This document shows, piece after piece, positions 28,639 to 37,986 of a stretch of 64,000 nt of DNA. A program made the position numbers and the translations under genes. This DNA is from Roseinatronobacter domitianus (GTDB lineage: Bacteria > Pseudomonadota > Alphaproteobacteria > Rhodobacterales > Rhodobacteraceae). The stretch is from NCBI RefSeq assembly GCF_023336755.1, contig NZ_JALZWP010000004.1, positions 1 through 64,000 of the forward strand, read 5' to 3'. The notes beneath the pieces are model-generated. The model searched no databases. It was not told the origin of the DNA and saw only the letters and a program-made list of their open reading frames with translations. Every line of letters begins with the position of its first letter. The first letter of the stretch is position 1.

Positions 28639-30513
28639 ATGAGCAAGCCTTCCGACAACCCGGCAGACCCGTTCAAAAAGGCGCTGTCTGACACAGCCCG
28701 CACAATGGCAGACGCGCGTGACATGACCGTAACTTATTCGGTCGATCCCCCCGGCCTGTCGAATGATGCGATGCGTTTGCCGCAGGTCACGCGCCGCATG
28801 ACCCGCGACGAGGTCTTGCTGGCACGCGGCACCGCTGACAGCCTTGCCCTGCGCCACCGCTATCACGACACAGGCACCCATGCGCGCTACATGCCGCAAG
28901 GAGAGATGGCGCGCGAATTGTATCAGGCCATGGAGGATGCGCGCTGCGAGGCCGTGGGCGCACGCCACATGCCCGGCACGGCAGGCAATATCGACGCGCG
29001 CATCGCGCATGACGCCAGCCGTAAAGGTTATGCTCAAATCCGTGACCGCAAGGATGCCCCCCTGCCCGTCGCCGCCAGTTACATGATCCGCGAAATGGCG
29101 ACAGGGCGCGATCTGCCCAGTGGGGCCGATCATGTTCTGGACCTGTGGCGCGGCTTCATAGAGGAACGCGCGGGCGGCACGCTGGAAGGGCTTGAAAATG
29201 TGCTGGCCGATCAGAGCGCCTTTGCCCGCTTCACCCGCCGCATGATCGAGGATCTGGGCTTTGGCGACCAATTGGGCGACGACCCAGACGATACCGGAGA
29301 CGAGGACGAAGGCACCGAGGACGACCAAGAAGACCAGTCCGAAGACCCCGACAACCCCGACAGCCAAGGCGAAGAAGACAGCGCCGACGATGACAGCTCG
29401 GACGAGGACGGCCAGTCGCAAGACGCAGCCCAAGCTGATCTGGCCATGGACGAAGACGCCGAGGACGAAATGTCCGACGAGGCCGAACTGCCTGAGGGCG
29501 AGGCTCCGATGGACCCGCCGCCACCGCCGCCCCATTCCGAGGCAAGCGCGGATTACAAAGTGTTTACCACCGCCAATGACGAAGAAATCCGCGCCGAGGA
29601 CTTGGCCGAACCTGCCGAGTTGGAACGTCTGCGCGCCTATCTGGACCAGCAGTTGGAACCCTTGAAAGGGGCTGTGTCGCGGCTGGCCAACAAGTTGCAA
29701 CGTCGTTTGCAGGCACAACAAAACCGGTCGTGGTTGTTCGATCTGGAAGAAGGCACGCTCGATGCCGGACGGCTGGCGCGCGTGGTCGCAAACCCCACAA
29801 CCCCGCTATCCTTCAAGCAAGAAAAAGACACAGAGTTCCGCGATACGGTTGTCACGCTTCTGTTGGACAATTCCGGGTCCATGCGCGGGCGCCCCATCTC
29901 CATTGCCGCAATTTGCGCCGATGTGTTGGCCCGCACGCTGGAGCGGTGCAATGTTAAGGTGGAAATTCTTGGTTTCACCACCCGCGCCTGGAAGGGCGGG
30001 CTCTCGCGCGAGGCATGGCTGAATGATGGCCGCAGCCTGCAACCGGGCCGCCTGAACGATCTGCGCCACATCATCTACAAGCAGGCCGATGCGCCGTGGC
30101 GGCGTGTGCGCCCCAATTTGGGCCTGATGATGAAAGAGGGGCTGCTGAAGGAAAACATCGACGGCGAGGCGCTCGAATGGGCGCACCGGCGCATGTTGGC
30201 CAGGCCAGAGGCGCGCAAGATCCTCATGGTCATCTCTGATGGCGCGCCCGTCGATGACAGCACCCTGTCTGTGAACCCCGCCAACTACCTTGAACGCCAC
30301 CTGCGCGACGTGATCGCCATGGTCGAAAAGCGCCGCGCGGTGGAATTGCTGGCCATCGGCATCGGGCATGACGTAACCCGTTATTACGACCGTGCCGTGA
30401 CCATTACCGATGTGGAACAACTGGCCGGGGCCATGACCGAACAGCTTGCCGCGTTGTTCGACAAAGACCCGCGCGCCCGCGCCCGCTTTGTGGGCATCCG
30501 ACGCGCCAGTTAA
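28639..30513 (+). CDS. cobT: aerobic cobaltochelatase subunit CobT
   Basis: This is the second chaperone-like subunit of the CobNST cobaltochelatase. The 624-residue protein has the N-terminal CobT domain, a strongly acidic Asp/Glu/Ser region (about 209-290), and a C-terminal von Willebrand A domain with MIDAS sequence DNSGSMRG near 409. The length is normal for the family. It has its own 170-bp upstream region, since the preceding gene points the other way. Confidence 0.96.
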   Translation: MSKPSDNPADPFKKALSDTARTMADARDMTVTYSVDPPGLSNDAMRLPQVTRRMTRDEVLLARGTADSLALRHRYHDTGTHARYMPQGEMARELYQAMEDARCEAVGARHMPGTAGNIDARIAHDASRKGYAQIRDRKDAPLPVAASYMIREMATGRDLPSGADHVLDLWRGFIEERAGGTLEGLENVLADQSAFARFTRRMIEDLGFGDQLGDDPDDTGDEDEGTEDDQEDQSEDPDNPDSQGEEDSADDDSSDEDGQSQDAAQADLAMDEDAEDEMSDEAELPEGEAPMDPPPPPPHSEASADYKVFTTANDEEIRAEDLAEPAELERLRAYLDQQLEPLKGAVSRLANKLQRRLQAQQNRSWLFDLEEGTLDAGRLARVVANPTTPLSFKQEKDTEFRDTVVTLLLDNSGSMRGRPISIAAICADVLARTLERCNVKVEILGFTTRAWKGGLSREAWLNDGRSLQPGRLNDLRHIIYKQADAPWRRVRPNLGLMMKEGLLKENIDGEALEWAHRRMLARPEARKILMVISDGAPVDDSTLSVNPANYLERHLRDVIAMVEKRRAVELLAIGIGHDVTRYYDRAVTITDVEQLAGAMTEQLAALFDKDPRARARFVGIRRAS

Positions 30514-30548
30514 ACCCCCTGCCCTGCACCAAGCCCGGAGAAGGCGCC

Positions 30549-31082
30549 ATGTTCGCATATTTCATTGCCGAGGGGCGCGGGGCGGGCGACCGCGTGTTGC
30601 TGGATCTTGCACAGACCCTGATGGCGCGGGGGATGCGCCTGTGTGGCGCGGTGCAGGACAACATCGAAAACGACCCAAGCCGCCGGTGTCATATGGACCT
30701 GCAACTGCTTGGCAGCGACCGGATCGTGCGCATTTCGCAGGATCGCGGCCGCCATGCCACCGGGTGCCGACTGGACAGCCATGGTTTGGCAGAGGCCGTG
30801 TTTCTGGTTGAGTCCGCGTTGGAACACGGCAGACCTGACCTGCTGATCGTCAACAAGTTCGGCAAGCAGGAATGCGAAGGCGCGGGGTTTCGGCAGGCGA
30901 TCGGGCAGGCACTTGCCGCAGAGATTCCGGTCCTGACCGGCTGCGCACCGGGCCACAGGGCCGGGCTGCTGGCATTCTCTGACGGGCTGGCCACCCAAGT
31001 GCCGCCCACGCCCCAAGCGCTGCTGGACTGGTGCCTTGCGACATGCGCCAACAAGGCGCCCCTTGCCGAGCGCGAGGCATGA
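30549..31082 (+). CDS. DUF2478 domain protein
   Basis: This 177-residue protein of the PF10649 family was named from genes near molybdate transporters. It has a P-loop-like fold, with GRGAGDRVLLDLAQ at the start, CRLDSHGLAEAV in the middle and NKFGKQECEGAGFR. The last motif resembles a nucleotide-binding Lys/Asp region. It overlaps mobA as ATGA, so a role in molybdenum cofactor supply is inferred from context. Confidence 0.8.
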   Translation: MFAYFIAEGRGAGDRVLLDLAQTLMARGMRLCGAVQDNIENDPSRRCHMDLQLLGSDRIVRISQDRGRHATGCRLDSHGLAEAVFLVESALEHGRPDLLIVNKFGKQECEGAGFRQAIGQALAAEIPVLTGCAPGHRAGLLAFSDGLATQVPPTPQALLDWCLATCANKAPLAEREA

Positions 31083-31702
31083 CCAGACCGCTGGGGATTA
31101 TCCTTGCCGGGGGCCGCGCGACCCGTATGGGCGGCGGCGACAAGGGGCTGCGCAGCCTTGGTTCGGCGCGGATCCTTGACCATGTCATCGCGCGGTTGGA
31201 ACCGCAATGCGCGGCGCTGGCGCTGAATGCAAATGGCGACCCCGCGCGCTTTGCGGAATTCGGCCTGCCGGTGCTGCCCGATAGCATCGGCGGGTATCAA
31301 GGCCCGCTGGTGGGTGTTCTGGCGGGGCTGGATTGGGCGGCGCAGCGCGGGGCGGATACCATCGTCACCGCCGCTGCGGATACGCCCTTCCTGCCGCTCG
31401 ATCTTGTCGCAAGGCTGACGGCCTGCGCCGCGCCGAATGGCCTGTGCATTGCCGCCAGCCCCGATGAAACCGGCACCCTACGCCGCCACCCGACCTTTGG
31501 TCTGTGGCCGGTCGCATTACGCGACGACTTGCGCGCGGCGCTCGCGGACGGGCTGCGCAAAGTCTCGCTTTGGGCCGACCGCCACGGGGCCGGAACCGCC
31601 CGGTTCAGCAACGATCAAGGCGATCCGTTCTTCAACATCAACCGGCCTGAAGATATCGACACGGCCCTGCGCCAGATGGCCGACCCTGACGCTGCCCCCT
31701 GA
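31079..31702 (+). CDS. mobA: molybdenum cofactor guanylyltransferase
   Basis: This enzyme attaches GMP to molybdopterin to make the bis-MGD cofactor of DMSO-reductase-family enzymes. The 207-residue protein has the nucleotidyltransferase signature LAGGRATRMGGGDKGL (residues 9-24), the metal-binding TAAADTPFLP near 97-106 and NINRPEDI near the C-terminus. It is translationally coupled to the DUF2478 gene and converges with xth. Confidence 0.94.
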   Translation: MTRPLGIILAGGRATRMGGGDKGLRSLGSARILDHVIARLEPQCAALALNANGDPARFAEFGLPVLPDSIGGYQGPLVGVLAGLDWAAQRGADTIVTAAADTPFLPLDLVARLTACAAPNGLCIAASPDETGTLRRHPTFGLWPVALRDDLRAALADGLRKVSLWADRHGAGTARFSNDQGDPFFNINRPEDIDTALRQMADPDAAP

Positions 31703-31714
31703 CCACGCCTGTTC

Positions 31715-32524
31715 TTACAGCGCCATCTCTGCCCAGATCGGCACATGGTCCGAGGGTTTCTCTTCGCCGCGCACCGCGCGGTCGATGCCGCAATCTTGCA
31801 ACCAGTCAGCGGCATAGGGGCACAGCAAAATGTGGTCGATGCGGATACCATCATTGCGGTCCCACGCGCCGGCTTGGTAATCCCAGAACGTGTAGCTTTC
31901 CGGCGCTTGGGTCCGGGCGCGTAACGCATCCGTCAAGCCCAGATTGACGATCCGCCGGAACGCCGCCCGCGACGGCAGGCGAAACAGCGCGTCGTTTTCC
32001 CACGCTTTGGGGCGCGCGGCGTCCTCTGGCTGAGGAATAATGTTGTAATCGCCCAGCATGACGAACGGCGTCTCGGCGGCCAGAAGCTCTGCGGCGCGCG
32101 CGCGCAATCGGTCCATCCATGCCAGCTTATAGGCGTATTTCCCCCCCGGCAAAGGCGCGCCCGCCCCGTCCAGTTCCACCGGGTTGCCATTGGGCAGATA
32201 CAATCCGCAAACACGCAAGGAATGCGTGGCGCCCTGCACGGTCGCCTCAATATAGCGCGACTGTGCGTCGTCATCATCGCCCGGCAAGCCGCGCGTTACA
32301 TCCGACAGCGGCAAGACGCTGGCAATCGCGACCCCGTTGAAACCCTTTTGGCCGTGGGTTTCCAGATGATAGCCGCGTTCGGTGAATATCTCGCGCGGGA
32401 AGCCGTCATCGACCGATTTGATTTCCTGCATCACCAGCACATCGGGCTGGAACGCGTCCAGCCAGCGGGTCAGCGCAGGGCCGCGCGCCTTGATGCCATT
32501 GATGTTAAAGCTGACCAGTTTCAT
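31715..32524 (-). CDS. xthA: exodeoxyribonuclease III
   Basis: This AP endonuclease and 3'-5' exonuclease acts in base-excision repair. The 269-residue protein of the EEP family has Asn in SFNINGIKA, Glu in MQEIKS, GDYNIIP and the C-terminal RIDHILL and SDHVPIW motifs, so the metal and catalytic residues are present. The ATG at 32524 opens the conserved N-terminus MKLVSFNING; the upstream ATG is not needed. Confidence 0.95.
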   Translation of the reverse strand: MKLVSFNINGIKARGPALTRWLDAFQPDVLVMQEIKSVDDGFPREIFTERGYHLETHGQKGFNGVAIASVLPLSDVTRGLPGDDDDAQSRYIEATVQGATHSLRVCGLYLPNGNPVELDGAGAPLPGGKYAYKLAWMDRLRARAAELLAAETPFVMLGDYNIIPQPEDAARPKAWENDALFRLPSRAAFRRIVNLGLTDALRARTQAPESYTFWDYQAGAWDRNDGIRIDHILLCPYAADWLQDCGIDRAVRGEEKPSDHVPIWAEMAL

Positions 32525-32583
32525 GCGGACCCCCTGAGTGTTGCGGCGCATGATTGCCCCGCCCTGACGGGCAGGGCAAGGGG

Positions 32584-34563
32584 TTACTCTGCTGCAACCG
32601 GGGTCTGGTCCACCAGTGCGACGATATCCATCATGATCTGGTTCAGGCGGAAATCCTTGGGCGTGTAGACCTGCGCCACGCCCATCGCGCGCAGGCGAAC
32701 GGCGTCATCCTCGGGGATGATCCCGCCGACGATGACCGGCACATGCCCCAACCCTTCGGCGCGCATCAGCTCCATCAGGTCGCCCATCAGCGGAATATGG
32801 CTGCCCGACAGGATGGACAGACCCACCACATGCGCATCCTCGTCGCGCACAGCGGCGACAATCTCGGCGGGTGTGAGGCGAATGCCCTCATAGGCAATTT
32901 CCATCCCGCAATCGCGGGCACGGGCGGCGATCTGTTCCGCACCGTTGGAATGGCCGTCCAGCCCCGGCTTGCCGACCACGAATTTCAGCTTTCGGCCCAG
33001 CTTGGCACTGACAGCATCGACCGCTTCGCGCACATCCTCCAGCCCCTCGGTGCGGTTGGACGGCGCGCGCGCGACCCCGGTCGGGCCGCGATACTGCCCG
33101 AACGCCGCGCGGACGGTTTCGCCCCATTCGCCGGTCGTAGCACCGGCCTTGGCCGCGGCGATGGAAGGCGCCATGACATTGCGCCCGTCGCGCGCGGCGG
33201 CGCGCAGATCAGCCAACGCCGCTTGCACCGCAGCCTCATCGCGGGAGGCGCGCCATTCAGTCAGGCGACCGATCTGGTCGGCCTCTGCCTCTGGGTCCGA
33301 CACCATGATCGCATCTTCGCCCGTGGTCAGCGGCGAGGGTTCGGTTGTGGTGAACTTGTTAACCCCGACCACAACAGTATTGCCGGTTTCAATACCCGAA
33401 ATCCGCTCTGCATTCGCCTCTACCAGCCGCGATTTCATGTATTCGATGGCTTTGACAGCGCCGCCCATCTCGTCAATGCGGGCAAGTTCTTCGCGCGCGC
33501 CCTCGCTCAGCTCGGCCACCTTGCGGTCAATCGCGGGGTTATTGTCGAACAGGTCGTCATATTCCAAAAGGTCGGTTTCATAGGCCAGAACCTGTTGCAG
33601 GCGCAGCGACCATTGCTGGTCCCACGGGCGCGGCAGGCCCAGCGCCTCGTTCCACGCGGGCAATTGCAGCGCGCGGCAGCGGGCTTTTTTCGAGAGCGTG
33701 ACCGCAAGCGCTTCGATCAGAATGCGGTAGACGTTGTTTTCGGGCTGCGGTTCGGTCAGGCCAAGCGAGTTCACCTGCACCCCATACCGGAACCGGCGGT
33801 ATTTCGGGTCGTCAATGCCGTAGCGGTCGCGGCAGATTTCGTCCCACAGGTCCACGAAGGCGCGCATTTTGCACATCTCTGTCACGAAGCGGATACCCGC
33901 ATTCACGAAGAACGAAATCCGCCCCACCATCTGCGGGAAATGTTCGGCCGGAACCTTGGATTTCAGGTCGTCCAGCACCGCGCAGGCGGTTGCCAGCGCG
34001 AAGGCCAGTTCCTGTTGCGGCGTCGCGCCGGCTTCTTGCAGGTGGTAGGAACACACATTCATCGGGTTCCATTTGGGCAGATGTTCGCGCGTGTAGGCGG
34101 CAACATCGGTAATCATCCGCATCGACGGCTCTGGCGGGCAAATATACGTCCCCCGCGACAGATATTCCTTGATAAGGTCGTTCTGCACGGTCCCGTTCAA
34201 CTGAGACACATCCGCGCCCTGCTCTTCCGCCACCGCGATATAGAGCGCCAGCAACCACGGCGCGGTTGCGTTGATGGTCATCGAGGTGTTCATCTGCTCC
34301 AGCGGGATCTGGTCGAACAGTAGGCGCATATCGCCCAGGTGGCAAACCGGCACGCCGACCTTACCGACCTCGCCCTTAGATAGCTCATGGTCGCTGTCAT
34401 AGCCCGTTTGCGTGGGCAGATCGAAGGCCACCGACAAGCCCGTCTGCCCCTTGGACAGGTTGTTGCGATAAAGCGCGTTCGACGCCCGCGCGGTCGAATG
34501 CCCGGCATAGGTGCGAAACAGCCAGGGCTTGTCCTTTTGCGGCGTGGCTTGGGGGTCGGTCAT
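32584..34563 (-). CDS. ecm: ethylmalonyl-CoA mutase
   Basis: This adenosylcobalamin enzyme of the ethylmalonyl-CoA pathway converts (2R)-ethylmalonyl-CoA to methylsuccinyl-CoA, letting acetyl-CoA be assimilated without the glyoxylate cycle. The 659-residue single-chain protein starts with RTYAGHSTARASN, has the mutase TIM barrel with NTSMTINATAPW and GTYICPPEPSMRM, and ends in a B12-binding domain with GLDGHSNGAEQ, SILSGSH and VGGIIP. The length and N-terminus match Ecm/MeaA rather than two-subunit methylmalonyl-CoA mutase. Confidence 0.93.
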   Translation of the reverse strand: MTDPQATPQKDKPWLFRTYAGHSTARASNALYRNNLSKGQTGLSVAFDLPTQTGYDSDHELSKGEVGKVGVPVCHLGDMRLLFDQIPLEQMNTSMTINATAPWLLALYIAVAEEQGADVSQLNGTVQNDLIKEYLSRGTYICPPEPSMRMITDVAAYTREHLPKWNPMNVCSYHLQEAGATPQQELAFALATACAVLDDLKSKVPAEHFPQMVGRISFFVNAGIRFVTEMCKMRAFVDLWDEICRDRYGIDDPKYRRFRYGVQVNSLGLTEPQPENNVYRILIEALAVTLSKKARCRALQLPAWNEALGLPRPWDQQWSLRLQQVLAYETDLLEYDDLFDNNPAIDRKVAELSEGAREELARIDEMGGAVKAIEYMKSRLVEANAERISGIETGNTVVVGVNKFTTTEPSPLTTGEDAIMVSDPEAEADQIGRLTEWRASRDEAAVQAALADLRAAARDGRNVMAPSIAAAKAGATTGEWGETVRAAFGQYRGPTGVARAPSNRTEGLEDVREAVDAVSAKLGRKLKFVVGKPGLDGHSNGAEQIAARARDCGMEIAYEGIRLTPAEIVAAVRDEDAHVVGLSILSGSHIPLMGDLMELMRAEGLGHVPVIVGGIIPEDDAVRLRAMGVAQVYTPKDFRLNQIMMDIVALVDQTPVAAE

Positions 34564-34670
34564 GCGGGCCTCCGGCAATACGTGCGAAACTTTGTTGCCT
34601 AAACACCTGCAAAAGGCGCAAGATAATGTCAAGCAATAATCGCTGCGTTGCGGCAATGCGCGCAGGCGCG

Positions 34671-35405
34671 CTACCGCCCGAAGACCCGGTAATACAGCCA
34701 GTCGGGCAGGAAGTTGCCGCCCCGGAACACCAGCGAGAACAGCTTGGGGAAGGCGCGGTGGAATTTGTCAGAGCGCATGAGCGTCATCATTTCATCCGCC
34801 GCTGCCTCTGGTTCCATAATGAATGGCATGGCGAAGTCGTTTTTCTCGGTCAGCCGCGTGCGGATGAAGCCCGGCACCGCCAATTGCACATCCACGCCTT
34901 TGCCCCGCAGATCGCAATGCATGGATTCCGCCAGATGCATCAGCCCCGCCTTGGAAGACGCATAGCCAATGGCACCCGGCAGGCCGCGATAGCCAGACAG
35001 CGACCCGGTGATGACCACATGCCCCGCGCCGCGCGCGACCATGGCAGGCACCACCTGCCCCAGCACGCGGGCCGCCCCGGTCAGGTTTACGTCGAACATG
35101 GCCTCGACCTGTTCGGCATCCCAGTCTTGCGCGGGCTGCGGCCAGTAGACGCCCGCCAGGAACACCGCTCCGTCCACCGCGCCGACCTGTTCCGCCGCTG
35201 CCACAACAGACGCGCGGTCCGACACATCGCAGGTCACAACACGGGCCGGGCCGGGCAGGCTGTCGGCCAAGGCTTGCAGCGCATCGGCACTGCGCGCGCT
35301 CAATACCAGCGACACCCCGGCTTTCGACAATTTCTCTGCCAGCGCGCGCCCCAACCCTTCAGAGGCCCCGACCAGCCAATAGGTTTTCCCGCTTAGCTTT
35401 CTCAT
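34671..35405 (-). CDS. short-chain dehydrogenase/reductase, sigma-E operon
   Basis: This 244-residue classical SDR has cofactor loop GASEGLGRA (13-21), the NAG-equivalent FLAGVY, catalytic Ser in TGSLSGYRG and the YASSK dyad. It is last of five overlapping genes running from the flavin oxidase at 39.3 kb. The set matches the R. sphaeroides RSP_1087-1091 operon controlled by RpoE, as I recall it. The substrate may be a modified fatty acid or lipid, by context only. Confidence 0.85.
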   Translation of the reverse strand: MRKLSGKTYWLVGASEGLGRALAEKLSKAGVSLVLSARSADALQALADSLPGPARVVTCDVSDRASVVAAAEQVGAVDGAVFLAGVYWPQPAQDWDAEQVEAMFDVNLTGAARVLGQVVPAMVARGAGHVVITGSLSGYRGLPGAIGYASSKAGLMHLAESMHCDLRGKGVDVQLAVPGFIRTRLTEKNDFAMPFIMEPEAAADEMMTLMRSDKFHRAFPKLFSLVFRGGNFLPDWLYYRVFGR

Positions 35406-35962
35406 GCGTCCACCTTTCGCATTGTGGCGACCAGTTCCGCGACCTTTATGCCATATTTGCGAAACTGGCTGCGGTTCACGATCGTCTTGTCATCTATCAG
35501 ATACAGCCAATCGGTCACATCCAGCGCATGGCCGCCCGCACTTTCGGGCAAGCGGATGGTATAGCGCAACTGCAATGCCGCGCCCTTCTGATTGCCCTCG
35601 CCCCGGCCCACAAGGTCATCGGCTTCGGCCCGGATGCGCCCACCGCTTTGCAGCGTCAGCCGCCATTCGCGGTCTTGCGTGGTGCCGCTGTCATAGCGGA
35701 AATATTCGGCCAGCGTGCCGCTGTCGCCGTCCCATGTGCCGTGCATATCCGCGGTGAAACGCGAGGTGACACGCCCCATCGGCCCATAGATCACGCCCTC
35801 ACAGGTCATCGGCCCCGACAGGTGCTTGCGGATATCGAAGGCGGGTTCCATCTTGGCATAATCTGCCGGGGTCTGGGCGGGAAAGCGCGCGAAACGCTGC
35901 ACCGCCACGACCAGCGCCAGCATCAGCGCCATACCGGCCAGCAGGGTCAGAAACGTGGTCAT
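35402..35962 (-). CDS. DUF3833 domain protein
   Basis: This 186-residue protein has an N-terminal membrane anchor or signal segment (FLTLLAGMALMLALVVAV) and a beta-rich domain starting near FDIRKHLSGPMTCEGVIY, typical of DUF3833. The function is unknown; the fold resembles lipid-binding calycins. It overlaps the SDR by 4 nt and follows the transporter by 3 nt, so it is cotranscribed in the sigma-E operon. Confidence 0.82.
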   Translation of the reverse strand: MTTFLTLLAGMALMLALVVAVQRFARFPAQTPADYAKMEPAFDIRKHLSGPMTCEGVIYGPMGRVTSRFTADMHGTWDGDSGTLAEYFRYDSGTTQDREWRLTLQSGGRIRAEADDLVGRGEGNQKGAALQLRYTIRLPESAGGHALDVTDWLYLIDDKTIVNRSQFRKYGIKVAELVATMRKVDA

Positions 35963-35965
35963 CGG

Positions 35966-37219
35966 TCAACTCTCCTTCAAAGGGGTCAGCGCCAACAGGG
36001 CAAAGGCCCCCGCTTTCAACGCGGTTGGAAGGGCTGCATAAAGCAGCACCAGCGTGGACAGGGCTGTGTCGGAATTGTCGGTCCCCTGTTCGAACCCCGC
36101 CATGTCCAGCGTCGGGAACACGATCAGCGCGGCCAGTGCCAGGGTTGCTTTGGTGACAAAGGCCCAGAGGCCAAAACCCTGCGCGGCCTCTGGTGACAGA
36201 TCCGCCATGCGGCGCGAGAAAATTGCAGGCAAAAGCGTCAGATCTGCGCCCATGCCAAAGCCCGACAGCACACAGATAACTGCGAAGGCGGTCAGGTCGC
36301 CCGGCCCCAATGTCAGCACGAAAGCGAAACTGGCCATGGCCAGCGCCATGCCAACCAGAAGCGCGGATTTAGCGCCAAAGCGTTTGGCAACCTGTGCCCA
36401 GACCGGCGCGCTTGCGGCAGCGGCAAGGAACAGCAAAATCAGCAGCGGCCCCTCTGCCCCATCGGTGCGCAGCACGGATTCGGCGTAGAACAGAAACAGG
36501 GTCGAGGTGATGGCGACCGGTGTGGCATTGACCAGCGCAATCGTCAGCAGGCGGCGCGCGGTCGGGTCGGCCAAGACCTCTCGGAAGGACGGGCCAACGA
36601 CCGACAGATCGGGCCTGAAGCGCGGCCATTCCAGGCGCATGGCCCATGCGGCCACCAAAGCGACCAACACGAAGCCCAGCGCGAAACCGGTGAAGGGCGC
36701 AGGCATTACGGCTTCCAAGGCAACGGGTGCGGCGGCGGCGATACACACGCCCACCAGCGCCCCGCTTTCGCGCCATGCGGCAAGGCGCACATGCCCGCCC
36801 TGTCCCAGTGTTGCCCCGCGCGCAGCCCCCGTCGCGTAAAAGCAGATGGTCAGGAAGGAATAAGCTGTAAACAGCACCGTGATGGCGATAGCAAACCACG
36901 CAAGCGGCCAGAACATGGGGTCCACCGCAAACAGCATGACCATGGCCCCGGCCAGCGCAATCACCGCCAAGGCCGTCGCTTGCCCGCGCCACGCGCCTAA
37001 ACGCGCGGCCAGCCAGCCAAGCGCCGGGTCTTGCACGAAATCTAGGCCGCGTAGCACAAACAGAACCGTGCCCAGCGCCGCAAGGGACACCGCGTATTCC
37101 TCGACATAAAAGAATGGCGCGTGGATGTAGATGGGCAACCCCGCCATGGCCAGCAACCCGCCATAAAGCGAGTAGCCCCAGAAGCGGGGCGCAGGCGCTA
37201 TGCCCGCAGCGGTGGTCAC
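35966..37219 (-). CDS. MFS transporter of the GPH/sugar:cation symporter type
   Basis: This 417-residue membrane protein has about 12 transmembrane helices and the MelB-like segment FVQDPALGWLAARLG after helix 2. The start is GTG at 37219, which overlaps the DUF1365 stop as GTGA. The R. sphaeroides equivalent is annotated as a sugar/cation symporter, but its place among lipid-modifying genes makes a lipid or precursor cargo possible. No substrate can be read from sequence. Confidence 0.85.
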   Translation of the reverse strand: MTTAAGIAPAPRFWGYSLYGGLLAMAGLPIYIHAPFFYVEEYAVSLAALGTVLFVLRGLDFVQDPALGWLAARLGAWRGQATALAVIALAGAMVMLFAVDPMFWPLAWFAIAITVLFTAYSFLTICFYATGAARGATLGQGGHVRLAAWRESGALVGVCIAAAAPVALEAVMPAPFTGFALGFVLVALVAAWAMRLEWPRFRPDLSVVGPSFREVLADPTARRLLTIALVNATPVAITSTLFLFYAESVLRTDGAEGPLLILLFLAAAASAPVWAQVAKRFGAKSALLVGMALAMASFAFVLTLGPGDLTAFAVICVLSGFGMGADLTLLPAIFSRRMADLSPEAAQGFGLWAFVTKATLALAALIVFPTLDMAGFEQGTDNSDTALSTLVLLYAALPTALKAGAFALLALTPLKES

Positions 37220-37986
37220 TGGCTGATCTCTTCGACGGGAGGTGTTGGCCGACTGCGGAAGCGCGCGCCCTTCCACCACAATTTCAGCGCCTGCCAATGG
37301 ATCAGCGCCAGCACGCGGCGCGACCCCATGCGCCGCACCATGGCCCACAGGACTGCACCATTGCCAAGCGGTTTGCGCGCACCCGTCAGCGTGGCCACCA
37401 ACCCGGCATTTTCAGCCTCGGCATCCTGCCGGTAGCCGATGCGGATATTCACCTTCTCTGGCGTCATCTCGACATGAAAGCTGTAGTCGCCCTCGACCGG
37501 CTGAAACGGCGAGACATAGAAAATCTTGCGCGCCTGCAACTCGTCGCTGGGCAGAATGGCAGAGCGGTCGGGCTTGACGCATAGATAAGAATGCCGGTCG
37601 CCATAGGTGTTGTTCACCTCTGCGATCATGGCGCGCATGTCGCCCGCTTTATCATGACACAGCCAGAAACTGACCGGGTTGAACAAATGGCCCAGCACGC
37701 GCGGTTGGGTCAGCAGCATCAACTTGCCGTCGGTCACGCTCCCTAGCTGATGCGCCGCCAGCACCTCGCGCACCCAAGCGGCCCCGCGCCCCTGCCCGGG
37801 CATACCGCCATGGTCACGGTCCGACAGGCTGGCCACGTTGCTCCGGTTGCGCGACAACAGGGTCGGCGCTTGCAGCTCTGCTTCGGCATCGAACAGCACA
37901 TAATCCACCGTGTAGGTAAACCGGTTAGATACCGGCCCGCGCCGCCCGTGAAAGGTCTGGCCTGCGATATGTTCAACCTTGCTCAT
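37216..37986 (-). CDS. DUF1365 family protein
   Basis: This 256-residue protein of PF07103 starts MSKVEHIAGQTFHGRRGPVSN with the family's NPVSFW core (LFNPVSFWLCHD near 120). Genes of this family sit beside flavin oxidases and cyclopropane or furan fatty acid genes and are often annotated as cyclopropane fatty acid related. It overlaps the flavin oxidase by 4 nt and the transporter by 4 nt. Confidence 0.88.
   Translation of the reverse strand: MSKVEHIAGQTFHGRRGPVSNRFTYTVDYVLFDAEAELQAPTLLSRNRSNVASLSDRDHGGMPGQGRGAAWVREVLAAHQLGSVTDGKLMLLTQPRVLGHLFNPVSFWLCHDKAGDMRAMIAEVNNTYGDRHSYLCVKPDRSAILPSDELQARKIFYVSPFQPVEGDYSFHVEMTPEKVNIRIGYRQDAEAENAGLVATLTGARKPLGNGAVLWAMVRRMGSRRVLALIHWQALKLWWKGARFRSRPTPPVEEISQ

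Noticed and set aside
28516-29721. 401-codon minus-strand frame, hydrophobic
   Set aside because: Antisense of the acidic region of cobT, which reads as Val/Leu-rich on the other strand; not a membrane protein gene.
32554-34323. 589-codon plus-strand frame
   Set aside because: Exact antisense of ethylmalonyl-CoA mutase; a long antisense frame is expected from GC-rich codon use.
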